Part shown: positions 37,965 through 45,983 of the stretch, piece by piece
Position numbering within the stretch: the stretch's first letter is position 1
How the letters are laid out: each line of letters starts with the position of its first letter
NCBI RefSeq assembly: GCF_023806125.1
Contig: NZ_JAMSKT010000001.1
Span: 62,001-126,000, forward strand
Direction: 5' to 3'
Origin: Clostridium caldaquaticum
Lineage (GTDB): Bacteria > Bacillota > Clostridia > Clostridiales > Clostridiaceae
DNA length: 64,000 bases
Notes under the pieces: model-generated
What the model was told of the DNA's origin: nothing
Databases searched by the model: none
What the model saw: the letters and a program-made list of their open reading frames with translations, nothing else
Made by a program: the position numbers and the translations under genes

Positions 37965-39311
37965 TTGAAGGCTGAATACAGCAACCTTTTTAAAGAAATT
38001 GTATACGCTTATTATAATGGAAATTTTGAAGAAAAAGTTAAAAATATACTTAGTAAACCGGATATTAATAAAAAAGATCTCGCAAGGATAATATCTTCTC
38101 TTTGCGGAGTTGAGCTAACTTTTACTGATAACTATATAGATGACTTAAAAAAGGCTGTAAAAAATTATAAGGCTGAGCACAAGATAGTAACCAAAATCAG
38201 AACTTGTTCTATGGATTGTGCAGATACAGACGGTACTACTGCCTGTAAAAAATCCTGCCCTTTTGATGCTATAATTATAGACCAGGAAAATCACACTTCT
38301 TTTATTGATAAAGAAAAATGTACTGACTGTGGTTTTTGCGTGGAAGGATGTCCAACAGGTTCTATATTAGACAAAGTAGAATTTATTCCTTTTGTAAATC
38401 TTCTAAAAGAAAAAGTCCCTGTAATTGCTGCAGTAGCCCCTGCAATTCAAGGACAGTTTGGATCTGATGTAAGCATATATAAACTTCGAAGTGCCTTCAA
38501 AAAAATTGGCTTTACAGAAATGGTAGAAGTAGCTTTCTTTGCTGATATGCTTACACTAAAAGAAGCTGTGGAATTTGACGAACATGTACATACAAAAGAC
38601 GATTTTATGATAACCTCCTGCTGCTGTCCTATGTGGGTAGCTGCCCTAAAAAGAGTTTACAAGGATTTAGTTAAACATGTTTCACCTTCAGTATCTCCAA
38701 TGATAGCTGCCGGAAGGGTAATGAAAACTTTAAACCCAAACTGCAAAGTAGTTTTTATAGGACCTTGTATTGCTAAAAAGGCAGAAGCCAAAGAAAAGGA
38801 TTTACTTGGAGACATAGATTATGTATTAACCTTTGCAGAAGTTAAGGATATATTTAACGCATTAAATATAAACCCTAAAGATATGAAAGAAGACTATTCT
38901 ACAGAATATGCTTCTATGGGTGGAAGACTTTACGGAAGAACCGGAGGAGTTTCTAAAGCTGTCAGTGATGCTATAGAAAGATTATTCCCTGAAAAATTTA
39001 AAATGCTCACAACAACTCAGGCTAATGGAATGGTAGAATGCAAGAAAATGTTAAGTGAAGTCCAAGAAGGAAATATTCGTGCAAACTTTATTGAAGGCAT
39101 GGGCTGTATAGGGGGCTGTGTAGGAGGACCTAAAGCTATAATTCCAAAAGATGAAGGAAGAGATAGCCTTAATGAATTTGCTTATAATTCTGAAATTAAA
39201 GTATCAGTTGACAGCGATACTATGAAAAACATTCTAAACAGGTTAGGAATTAATTCTGCTGAAGACTTTAAGCATAAAGAAAAGTGCGTAATTTTTGAAA
39301 GACATTTCTAA
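37965..39311 (+). CDS. Monomeric [FeFe] hydrogenase with variant active-site motifs
   Basis: A 448-residue iron hydrogenase-family protein. An N-terminal segment (~1-75) leads to two 4Fe-4S clusters (CxxxC...CKKSCPFDA and CTDCGFCVEGCPTGS, ~82-135) and the H-cluster domain. Motif L1 is TSCCCPMW (217-224), L2 is GPCIAKKAE (266-274) and L3 is EGMGCIGGCVGG (377-388). Prototypical enzymes have TSCCPxW, MPCxxKKxE and ExMACxGGCxxGGG, so an extra Cys in L1 and Gly for Met in L2 stand out. It could be a sensory or low-activity (group C/D-like) type rather than the main H2-evolving enzyme. Start TTG with GGAGATG ahead. No maturation genes are nearby. Confidence 0.85.
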   Translation: MKAEYSNLFKEIVYAYYNGNFEEKVKNILSKPDINKKDLARIISSLCGVELTFTDNYIDDLKKAVKNYKAEHKIVTKIRTCSMDCADTDGTTACKKSCPFDAIIIDQENHTSFIDKEKCTDCGFCVEGCPTGSILDKVEFIPFVNLLKEKVPVIAAVAPAIQGQFGSDVSIYKLRSAFKKIGFTEMVEVAFFADMLTLKEAVEFDEHVHTKDDFMITSCCCPMWVAALKRVYKDLVKHVSPSVSPMIAAGRVMKTLNPNCKVVFIGPCIAKKAEAKEKDLLGDIDYVLTFAEVKDIFNALNINPKDMKEDYSTEYASMGGRLYGRTGGVSKAVSDAIERLFPEKFKMLTTTQANGMVECKKMLSEVQEGNIRANFIEGMGCIGGCVGGPKAIIPKDEGRDSLNEFAYNSEIKVSVDSDTMKNILNRLGINSAEDFKHKEKCVIFERHF

Positions 39312-39328
39312 ACATATTTCACAGCTTT

Positions 39329-39355
39329 CATGTTATACTATCAGAGGATAACATG
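39329..39355. repeat. 8-bp inverted repeat upstream of the HAD gene
   Basis: CATGTTAT and ATAACATG flank 11 bases, 21 bases before the HAD start. With no T-run it could be an operator or an mRNA hairpin. Confidence 0.3.
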
Positions 39356-39376
39356 TGGTAATATGGGGGGATAAAT

Positions 39377-40030
39377 TTGCTTACCAATATAAAAGCTGCT
39401 ATTTTTGATTTAGATGGTACACTTATAGATTCAATGTACGTTTGGGAGAAAATAGATTTAGACTTTCTTAAAGCTAGAAATTTAGAAGTACCTGAGGGCT
39501 TAAATGATGCTGTAACCCACTTGAACTTTATAGATACAGCTAAGTATTTTAAAAAGCGTTTTAATCTAACTGAAGAAATAGAAGCTATAATGGATGAATG
39601 GAATACTATGGCTTATTATGAATATGCAAATAACATCAAACTTAAACCGGGAGCAGAAGAGTACTTGTCTTTTCTTAAATCAAAAGGCATAAAACTAGCC
39701 ATAGCAAGCAGCAACTTAAAATCATTAATTGAAATAGTGTTAAAAAATAACAAAGTATATGACTACTTTGAAAATATAACAACTACATTAGAAACAGAAA
39801 GAGGCAAAAATTTTCCTGATGTTTACCTGCTAACTGCCAAAAAGCTTCAAGTAAGGCCAGAGCAATGTATCGTTTTTGAGGATATTATTGCTGCTGTGTT
39901 AGGGGCTAAAGCAGCGGGCATGAAAGTTGTTGGTGTTTATGACAAAGCTTCACATTATCAAGCAGATGAAATATCAGCTAATGCAGATTACTTTATATAT
40001 AATTATGAGGATTTAATGAAAGATATGTAA
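39377..40030 (+). CDS. HAD-superfamily phosphatase (beta-PGM/Gph-like)
   Basis: A 217-residue haloacid dehalogenase-type hydrolase that removes phosphate from a small metabolite or isomerises a sugar phosphate. Motif I is the nucleophile in FDLDGTLIDS (Asp near residue 11), motif II is ASSN, motif III is the Lys in GKNFPD, and motif IV is VFEDIIAAVLGAKAAG. A helical cap (~17-85) lies between motifs I and II, as in phosphoglycolate phosphatase or beta-phosphoglucomutase. The substrate is unknown. The start is TTG, after GGGGGG. Confidence 0.88.
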   Translation: MLTNIKAAIFDLDGTLIDSMYVWEKIDLDFLKARNLEVPEGLNDAVTHLNFIDTAKYFKKRFNLTEEIEAIMDEWNTMAYYEYANNIKLKPGAEEYLSFLKSKGIKLAIASSNLKSLIEIVLKNNKVYDYFENITTTLETERGKNFPDVYLLTAKKLQVRPEQCIVFEDIIAAVLGAKAAGMKVVGVYDKASHYQADEISANADYFIYNYEDLMKDM

Positions 40031-40103
40031 TATATAATTTATGTAAACCTTGCTTATCTTATGAATATAATATATAGAAAACTATATAAAGGAGATGGGC
40101 ACT

Positions 40104-40328
40104 TTGTTTACATTTATATTATTTTTGCTGTTATCTGCTCTTTGCTTTATTATTTACGCCTATTATTCCAACCAAATTACTCAATACCGAAGACATATTA
40201 TGCTGCTTAATAAGCAAAATACTGAACTAAAAGAAACAATTAAAAAACTTAAAGATATTAAAGATACAGAAACACATGCTGATATGGATAATAAAAATTT
40301 TAATTCTAATGGTGAAAATGAACTTTAG
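40104..40328 (+). CDS. Small membrane-anchored coiled-coil protein
   Basis: Not recognised. The ~74-residue protein has one N-terminal membrane helix (residues ~1-20) and then a Lys/Gln/Leu-rich coiled coil (~25-55) and polar tail. TTG at 40104 is preferred because AAGGAG lies nine bases before it, and the upstream ATG at 40095 directly abuts that ribosome site. The layout resembles small divisome or shape-type proteins, but there is no diagnostic motif. Confidence 0.6.
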   Translation: MFTFILFLLLSALCFIIYAYYSNQITQYRRHIMLLNKQNTELKETIKKLKDIKDTETHADMDNKNFNSNGENEL

Positions 40329-40387
40329 TTGTAACACTTCCAATATATTATCATAAACTGTAATTGATAAGATTTGGAGGTGTTTTA

Positions 40388-41752
40388 ATGTATAACAAGC
40401 CAATATATTGTCCTTTTTTCATACAGCCTACTGTATGTCCTCACTCAGTTAATCAAATGAGAACATATTACGAATTCAGAAATATTGAGGATATTGAAGA
40501 TTTCGACGACATTGATGAACTTAACGATTTTGACAATTTCGAAAGTTTAGATGACCTTGATAGCTTGGATTCTTTCAATGAAGATGATGAATTTTTTGAG
40601 GATACAAGAGCTTCTCAGCAGGAAATAAACAGGATATTCAGACTTCTCAGTAATGAACGCCCTGACCTTTTTAGAGAATTACAAAGATATGGAGTAAACA
40701 GAACAACTATTAACCTCATGTTCAGAGCAGCTATATCCTTTACACTAGATAATGCTTCAAAACATACAGGAAATATAAATCAGAAAACTAACGCAATATT
40801 TGACGATTTTAGAAGGCAGCAAAGATGGATTTTCTTAACACTTCGTTCTGCAGGTGTTCCAAGCAGCGTAGCTAACCGCATCTTTAAAGATGTAATAGAA
40901 TTCACTCTAAGAAACATGACTGCTCCTCCTCCACAACCCGACAGAGAATGGAGCCGCTGGGAAGACCTTGGAGGATATCTAAATTCTGCTCCTGGCGTTT
41001 CTTCCTGGGCACCTAATAGGCTTGATACTTTTGCAGCCGGCAGAGATAATGCTCTTTATCATAAGTGGTGGGACGGTTCTCGCTGGAGTGATTGGGAAAA
41101 CCTTGGCGGTATATTAACTTCCGCACCTGCTGCTGTTTCCTGGGGACCAAACAGAATTGATGTATTTGGCAGAGGTACAGATAATGCAATGTGGCACAAA
41201 TGGTGGAACGGTTCTCGCTGGAGCGATTGGGAAAGTCTCGGCGGAGTTTTAACCTCGGCACCTGCTGCTGCCTCTTGGGCTCCAAACAGAATTGACACCT
41301 TTGTAAGAGGAACCGACAATGCTCTTTATCATAAATGGTGGGATGGCTCTCGCTGGAGCGATTGGGAATTCCTTGGGGGTACTTTAACTTCTTCTCCTGC
41401 TGCTGTTTCCTGGGGATCAAACAGAATCGACGTATTTGCAAGAGGCCAAGGAAACCGACTATATCATAAGTGGTGGGACGGCTCTCGCTGGAGTAGCTGG
41501 GAAGACCTTGGAGGCAATATAACCTCTGCACCTGCTGTTTCTTCAAGAGCCGCAAATAGACTTGAAGTTTTTGCCAGAGGTGCAAATAATCAATTAATTA
41601 CTCGAAACTGGAACGGTTCTCGCTGGAGTGACTGGCAAAATATTGGAGGAACTTTAACCTCTGACCCTGCTGCTGTATCCTGGGGCCCTAACAGAACTGA
41701 CGTATTTGCCAGAGGTACAAATAATGCCCTGTGGCATATTTGGAAAAATTAA
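40388..41752 (+). CDS. Protein with six PLL/DUF346-type propeller repeats
   Basis: A 454-residue protein with three parts. The first is a Cys/Pro-containing start (YCPFFIQPTVCPH) and a strongly acidic Asp/Glu stretch (~25-70). The second is a helical domain (~75-185). The third is six 45-residue repeats (~187-454), each of the form RWSDWxxLGGxLTSxPAxxSWxPNRxDxFxRG. These resemble DUF346 blades, related to the beta-propeller lectin PLL of Photorhabdus, which binds sugars. There is no signal peptide or anchor. The N-terminus is like that of some clostridial spore-coat proteins, so a spore-surface lectin is possible (inference). The ATG at 40388 has GGAGGT six bases ahead. Confidence 0.8.
   Translation: MYNKPIYCPFFIQPTVCPHSVNQMRTYYEFRNIEDIEDFDDIDELNDFDNFESLDDLDSLDSFNEDDEFFEDTRASQQEINRIFRLLSNERPDLFRELQRYGVNRTTINLMFRAAISFTLDNASKHTGNINQKTNAIFDDFRRQQRWIFLTLRSAGVPSSVANRIFKDVIEFTLRNMTAPPPQPDREWSRWEDLGGYLNSAPGVSSWAPNRLDTFAAGRDNALYHKWWDGSRWSDWENLGGILTSAPAAVSWGPNRIDVFGRGTDNAMWHKWWNGSRWSDWESLGGVLTSAPAAASWAPNRIDTFVRGTDNALYHKWWDGSRWSDWEFLGGTLTSSPAAVSWGSNRIDVFARGQGNRLYHKWWDGSRWSSWEDLGGNITSAPAVSSRAANRLEVFARGANNQLITRNWNGSRWSDWQNIGGTLTSDPAAVSWGPNRTDVFARGTNNALWHIWKN
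40946..41749 (+). repeat. Six in-frame tandem repeats of 135 bp
   Basis: The marker CGCTGG recurs at 41081, 41216, 41351, 41486 and 41621, exactly 135 bases apart, preceded by near-identical GGTTCT/GGCTCT. The first repeat has a diverged start (GCCGCTGGG near 40955). The fifth protein repeat is the most diverged. Confidence 0.95.
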
Positions 41753-41761
41753 CAAATAAAT

Positions 41762-41815
41762 AAAAAGGACGCTTCCTTGGGCATATATATTTACACCACA
41801 GGAAACGTCCTCTTA
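41762..41815. terminator. Terminator between the repeat gene and the ABC-F gene
   Basis: A 12-bp stem with one wobble (AGGACGCTTCCT and AGGAAACGTCCT) with A-run and T-rich flanks, between convergent genes. Confidence 0.7.
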
Positions 41816-41821
41816 ACTATA

Positions 41822-43378
41822 TTAAATAATTTTAGTTGTCCATTCTTCACAGTTCCAAACTTCAGTAACCACATCTCTATAAAACTCAGGCTCGTGACAG
41901 ACTAGCAGTATAGAACCTTTGTATTCCTTCAATGCTCTTTTAAGCTCATCTTTTGCATCTACATCCAAATGGTTTGTAGGCTCGTCTAAAATTAATATAT
42001 TTGTTTCAGTATTTATCAGCTTTGCAAGTCTGACTTTAGCTGCTTCTCCTCCTGATAAGACCATTACCATACTTTCAATATGTTTTGTAGTAAGACCGCA
42101 TTTTGCAAGAGCAGCACGAACCTCGTACTGAGTATATCCAGGGAAGTCCTTCCAGAATTCTTCAATACATGTATTAGTGTTTCCTTCTCTGCTTTCCTGC
42201 TCAAAATATCCAATGTGCTGATAATCTCCAAGCTGAACTTCTCCGCTTATTGGTTTTATTAATCCCATTAAGCTTTTAAGAAGTGTAGTCTTTCCTAATC
42301 CGTTAGAGCCTACTAAAGCAATTTTTTGTCCTCTTTCCATATAAAGATTAATTGGCTTTGTAAGCGGGTGGTCATAACCTATAACCAAATCTCTAGTTTC
42401 AAATATGACCTTTCCTGAAGCTCTAGCTTGTTTAAAGTTAAATACCGGCTTTGGTTTTTCTTTAACAAGCTCAATTCTTTCCATTTTATCAAGCTTCTTT
42501 TGTCTTGATTTTGCCATGTTAGCTGTTGCTACATTAGCCTTGTTTCTTGCAACAAAGTCCTCTAATCTTGCAATTTCTGCCTGCTGTCTTTCATAGGCCT
42601 GCTCTAACTGCCTCTTTTTAGCTTCGTATACTCTTTCAAACTCTTCATAGTTTCCAACATATCTTGTAAGCTGCTTATTTTCCACATGATAAATAAGATT
42701 AATTACTGAATTTAAAAATGGTATATCATGGGATATTAGTATAAAAGCATTTTCGTAATCATTTAAAAATCTCTTAAGCCACTCAATATGAGCCTCATCT
42801 AAGTAGTTTGTAGGCTCGTCTAAAAGTAATATATCAGGAGTTTCAAGTAAAAGCTTTGCAAGTAAAACCTTTGTTCTTTGTCCTCCGCTTAAATCAGTAA
42901 CGTCTTTATCCAGTCCAACATCTAAAAGTCCTAAGCCTCTGGCAGTTTCTTCGATTTTTGCATCTATAACATAAAAACCATTATGGTCAAGCATATCCTG
43001 AATTACTGCTGTTCTTTCAAGCATTTTCTCAAGCTCTTCAGGAGAAACATCTCCCATTTTTCCATAAAGCTCATTCATTTCAGCTTCTGCATCAAATAAA
43101 TATTGAAAAGCACTTTTTAAAATGTCTCTTATAGTCTGTCCGCTCTGAAGTACCGCATGCTGATCCATGTAACCTACTCTGACTTTATTAGACCATTCAA
43201 TTACTCCTTCGTCAGGCATTAACTTTCCTGTTATTATATTCATAAAGGTAGATTTACCTTCTCCATTTGCTCCTATAAAACCAACGTGCTCCCCCTTTAA
43301 CAATCTGAAGGATACATCTTCAAATATTGCTCTATCTCCAAAACCGTGGCTCATATTCTTAACCGTTAGTATGCTCAT
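41822..43378 (-). CDS. ABC-F family ATPase (YkpA/YbiT type)
   Basis: A 518-residue soluble protein with two ATP-binding cassettes and no membrane domain. ABC-F proteins act on the ribosome. Domain 1 has GANGEGKST, LSGGQRTKV and ILLLDEPTNYLDE. Domain 2 has GSNGLGKTT, LSGGEAAKV and ILILDEPTNHLDVD. The linker between them is charged and short (SRQKKLDKMERIE), more like housekeeping factors than antibiotic-resistance types with long tips. The arrangement matches YkpA of B. subtilis and YbiT of E. coli. ATG 43378 is chosen because GGAGAG is six bases upstream. An in-frame ATG at 43417 lacks this. Confidence 0.88.
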   Translation of the reverse strand: MSILTVKNMSHGFGDRAIFEDVSFRLLKGEHVGFIGANGEGKSTFMNIITGKLMPDEGVIEWSNKVRVGYMDQHAVLQSGQTIRDILKSAFQYLFDAEAEMNELYGKMGDVSPEELEKMLERTAVIQDMLDHNGFYVIDAKIEETARGLGLLDVGLDKDVTDLSGGQRTKVLLAKLLLETPDILLLDEPTNYLDEAHIEWLKRFLNDYENAFILISHDIPFLNSVINLIYHVENKQLTRYVGNYEEFERVYEAKKRQLEQAYERQQAEIARLEDFVARNKANVATANMAKSRQKKLDKMERIELVKEKPKPVFNFKQARASGKVIFETRDLVIGYDHPLTKPINLYMERGQKIALVGSNGLGKTTLLKSLMGLIKPISGEVQLGDYQHIGYFEQESREGNTNTCIEEFWKDFPGYTQYEVRAALAKCGLTTKHIESMVMVLSGGEAAKVRLAKLINTETNILILDEPTNHLDVDAKDELKRALKEYKGSILLVCHEPEFYRDVVTEVWNCEEWTTKII

Positions 43379-43499
43379 CCAATTCTCTCCTTCTCCATAG
43401 TCCATCTGATTACACATAGTATAGTTTAAAATATCTATACTGTCTATGTCAAAGGAAATTTCAGTAGTTTATTAATATTTCTGCAGCTAACTTAGATAA

Positions 43500-43688
43500 T
43501 TATTTCTTTTTCACTTCACTTTCCTTAAGCTGTATCGGTGCACCTGTCATTCCAGTTCGTCTTATAACAAAATCCACAGAAACCGAAACCTTAACCTCTG
43601 GAAATATTTCATCCCATTTATCCTTCAGTTTTTTCCACTCCTTTAGATTTTGCTGAGAAATGCAGGCTAAAAATCCAAATATAAATGA
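43500..43688 (-). pseudogene. Remnant of a Ger(x)C germination lipoprotein (C-terminus only)
   Basis: An open frame of ~62 codons ends in TAA and has no start or ribosome site. Its translation (SFIFGFLACISQ, then LKEWKKLKDKWDEIFPEVKV) aligns with the C-termini of the two intact GerC proteins nearby, which read SDVFGFGKKVEI...KLWKKLKENWSEEF and CDIFGFGEALHR...KQWKTLKNNWDEKF. A stop codon and the fabK terminator lie directly upstream, so only the last sixth of the gene survives. It probably marks the end of a former third ger operon. Confidence 0.75.
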
Positions 43689-43690
43689 AC

Positions 43691-43732
43691 AAAAAAATTA
43701 TAGGGACTTCCCTAATACAAGGAAAATCCCTA
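43691..43732 (-). terminator. Terminator of the fabK/OFA/CoA-transferase operon
   Basis: On the - strand a 12-bp stem with two G-T wobbles (TAGGGATTTTCC and GGGAAGTCCCTA, loop of 8) is followed by TAA and seven T residues. It abuts the gerC remnant. Confidence 0.8.
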
Positions 43733-43779
43733 CAATATTTAACAATATCCTAAATACAGAAAACAATGGATAAATAACT

Positions 43780-44718
43780 TTAAACTAATGAACCTACATT
43801 AAGATTCTTACAAACTTCCTTTGCTTCTTCAAACATTGAAGTAATAACTTTCTCAACTGTTGTAATCTCAGTTATTAACCCACAGATCTGTCCAGCCATT
43901 ACAGAACCGTTCTCTGTATCTCCATCAAGAACTGCTTTACGTAAAGAACCCAATGCTAATTCTTCTAGCTCATCTCTTGATGCTTTTCTACTTTCTAACT
44001 CTAAATACTTTAAAGTCATCTTATTTTTAATGCTTCTCACAGGACCACCTATGCTTCTGCCCGTTACAAGGGTATCTTCATCTGAAGCATTAACTACTGC
44101 TTTTTTGAAGTTTTCATGTGTAGGACACTCTTCTGTTGCTAAGAAACGTGTTCCAACCTGAACTCCTTGTGCACCTAGTGCAAAAGCTGCTGCTACTCCT
44201 CTTCCATCACCAATACCGCCTGCAGCTATTACAGGGATTGAAACTGCATCAACTACTTGTGGTACAAGAGCCATTGTTGTTGTTTCACCAACATGTCCAC
44301 CAGATTCAGTTCCTTCAGCTATTACTGCATCTACCCCTAATTGTTCAACTTTTTTTGCTAATTTAACAGATGGAACTACAGGTATAACTTTTATTCCAGC
44401 CTCTTTCCACTTCTTCATAAAAGGTGCAGGAGAGCCAGCTCCAGTTGTAACTACTTTTACACCTTCTTCTACAATTACGTCAGCTAATTCTTCACGGTTT
44501 GGAGCCATTAACATAATGTTTACTCCAAAAGGCTTATCTGTTAAAGTCTTACACTTGCGAATCTCTTCACGTAAACGATCTGCACTAAATCCGCCTGCTG
44601 CAATAATACCTAATCCACCAGCGTTAGATACAGCAGCTGCTAATTCTGCTAAAGCAATTTGAGCCATTCCTCCTTGGAAAATTGGATATTTAATGTTAAG
44701 TAATCTTGCTATACTCAT
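43780..44718 (-). CDS. fabK: FabK-like flavin enoyl reductase
   Basis: A 312-residue FMN-dependent TIM-barrel protein closely resembling enoyl-ACP reductase II of streptococci, which reduces trans-2-enoyl thioesters with NADH. Family segments are YPIFQGGMA at the start, PFGVNIMLM near residue 62, VVTTGAG near 88, the catalytic-loop histidine H142 in GGHVGE and VIAAGGIGDG near 160. The same superfamily contains nitronate monooxygenases, but the overall run of motifs fits FabK better. It is not in a fatty-acid cluster. It closes an operon with a carboxylate transporter and a CoA-transferase, so the true substrate may be an enoyl-CoA. Confidence 0.82.
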   Translation of the reverse strand: MSIARLLNIKYPIFQGGMAQIALAELAAAVSNAGGLGIIAAGGFSADRLREEIRKCKTLTDKPFGVNIMLMAPNREELADVIVEEGVKVVTTGAGSPAPFMKKWKEAGIKVIPVVPSVKLAKKVEQLGVDAVIAEGTESGGHVGETTTMALVPQVVDAVSIPVIAAGGIGDGRGVAAAFALGAQGVQVGTRFLATEECPTHENFKKAVVNASDEDTLVTGRSIGGPVRSIKNKMTLKYLELESRKASRDELEELALGSLRKAVLDGDTENGSVMAGQICGLITEITTVEKVITSMFEEAKEVCKNLNVGSLV

Positions 44719-44738
44719 TAAAAATTCCTCCTGAAATA

Positions 44739-45983
44739 TTATGCTATATTTTCATTAACTTTTATTTTCTGCTCTTTTTTCTCAACTGATTTAAATAATA
44801 ATGTTAAAATTACCCCTGCTAAACTTAATACTAAAGCTATATAAAAGGCTTTTGTAAAATTACCGTTATTAGCTTCTGCCACTTGAACTGCGAGTCTTGG
44901 TCCAAAAAAACCTGCCATGGAATAACCAATAAAGGTGATACCATAGTTAATACCATAGAATTTCATACCAAACTTTTCTGATACTATAGAAGGGAATATA
45001 CCTAAGGTTCCACCAAAACACAATCCAATACCTATAATTGATATTGCAAAACCTGTCTTTGAACCTGCGTTAGCCATAACTAACAGCATTACCGCAACTA
45101 CTGTATAAATGCATATTAACGCATTGTATCTGCCATACTTGTCAGATACTGCTCCCCAGAACACACGGCCAAGACAGTTACTAAATGAGTATAAACTTAC
45201 ATATACCGCTGCTACTGCTGCAGTTAAACCAAACATTTTTTGTCCAATAACTGAAGCATTTGAAGTTATCATCATTCCAGATAAAGCACCAATTGTAAAC
45301 ATTGATAATATGATATAAAACTTTGGAGTACGTATCATTTCAGTCCAATTAAAATTAACATTTGCTTTCTGTCCTGCATTATTTATAACTGGTGGATTCC
45401 AACCTTCTGGCTTATATCCAGCAGGAGCAGCAGTTATCAATGATCCAAATGCTACTGTTATTATTAAATAAGCTATTCCCATTATTTTAAAGGCTGATAA
45501 TACTCCACTGCTTTCAATCAGACGATTTACGATTGGAGCAGCTATAATAGTAGCACCACCGAATCCAGCAGTAACAATACCAGCAGCTAGTCCCCTCTTA
45601 TCTGGGAACAACTTTACTGTATTTCCTATAGTTCCTGAGTAAGCTATACCTTGTCCAAATCCTGCAATTACTCCATAGAATATATATAACTGCATTGGTG
45701 TCTGAGCCATTGATGTTAAAATAAAGCCTAAGCCAAACATCGCTCCGCCAATTATAATAGAATACTTTGCAAGACCTCTATCTAATAACTTTCCGCCTAA
45801 AATCATTGGAATTGGTGATATTGCTGAGTTAACAGTAAACGCCATCATTACAACTGCTCTGGACCATCCAAATTTTGCACCTAGAGGACCTGCAAATACG
45901 CTGAAAGCATATACTGCACCAACACAAAGATTTACCATTACTGAAGCAAAAAGCACTAAGTTACGATTAATTTTTTTATCCAT
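44739..45983 (-). CDS. OFA-family MFS transporter (oxalate/formate antiporter-like)
   Basis: A 414-residue major facilitator with 12 membrane helices. The OFA group includes oxalate/formate exchangers and other monocarboxylate carriers. Characteristic segments are NLCVGAVYAFSVFAGPL near residue 18, GVIAGFGQGIAYSGTIGNTVKLFPDKRGLAAGIV near 103 and GRVFWGAVSDKYGRYN near 273. It overlaps the upstream CoA-transferase by one base and is followed 20 bases later by the FabK-like gene. It probably brings in (or exchanges) the organic acid that the CoA-transferase activates. Confidence 0.87.
   Translation of the reverse strand: MDKKINRNLVLFASVMVNLCVGAVYAFSVFAGPLGAKFGWSRAVVMMAFTVNSAISPIPMILGGKLLDRGLAKYSIIIGGAMFGLGFILTSMAQTPMQLYIFYGVIAGFGQGIAYSGTIGNTVKLFPDKRGLAAGIVTAGFGGATIIAAPIVNRLIESSGVLSAFKIMGIAYLIITVAFGSLITAAPAGYKPEGWNPPVINNAGQKANVNFNWTEMIRTPKFYIILSMFTIGALSGMMITSNASVIGQKMFGLTAAVAAVYVSLYSFSNCLGRVFWGAVSDKYGRYNALICIYTVVAVMLLVMANAGSKTGFAISIIGIGLCFGGTLGIFPSIVSEKFGMKFYGINYGITFIGYSMAGFFGPRLAVQVAEANNGNFTKAFYIALVLSLAGVILTLLFKSVEKKEQKIKVNENIA

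Noticed and set aside
41013-41585. 190-residue minus-strand open frame inside the repeat gene
   Set aside because: It is a shadow of the 135-bp repeats, with no ribosome site and repetitive composition mirroring the plus-strand gene.
40946-41749. Possible CRISPR or satellite array
   Set aside because: The period is 135 bp with no spacers, in frame with a coding sequence, so it is a protein repeat.
43780-44718. Nitronate monooxygenase annotation
   Set aside because: The same superfamily, but the order of motifs (YPIFQGGMA, VVTTGAG, GGHVGE) and operon context fit FabK better. This stays an alternative.
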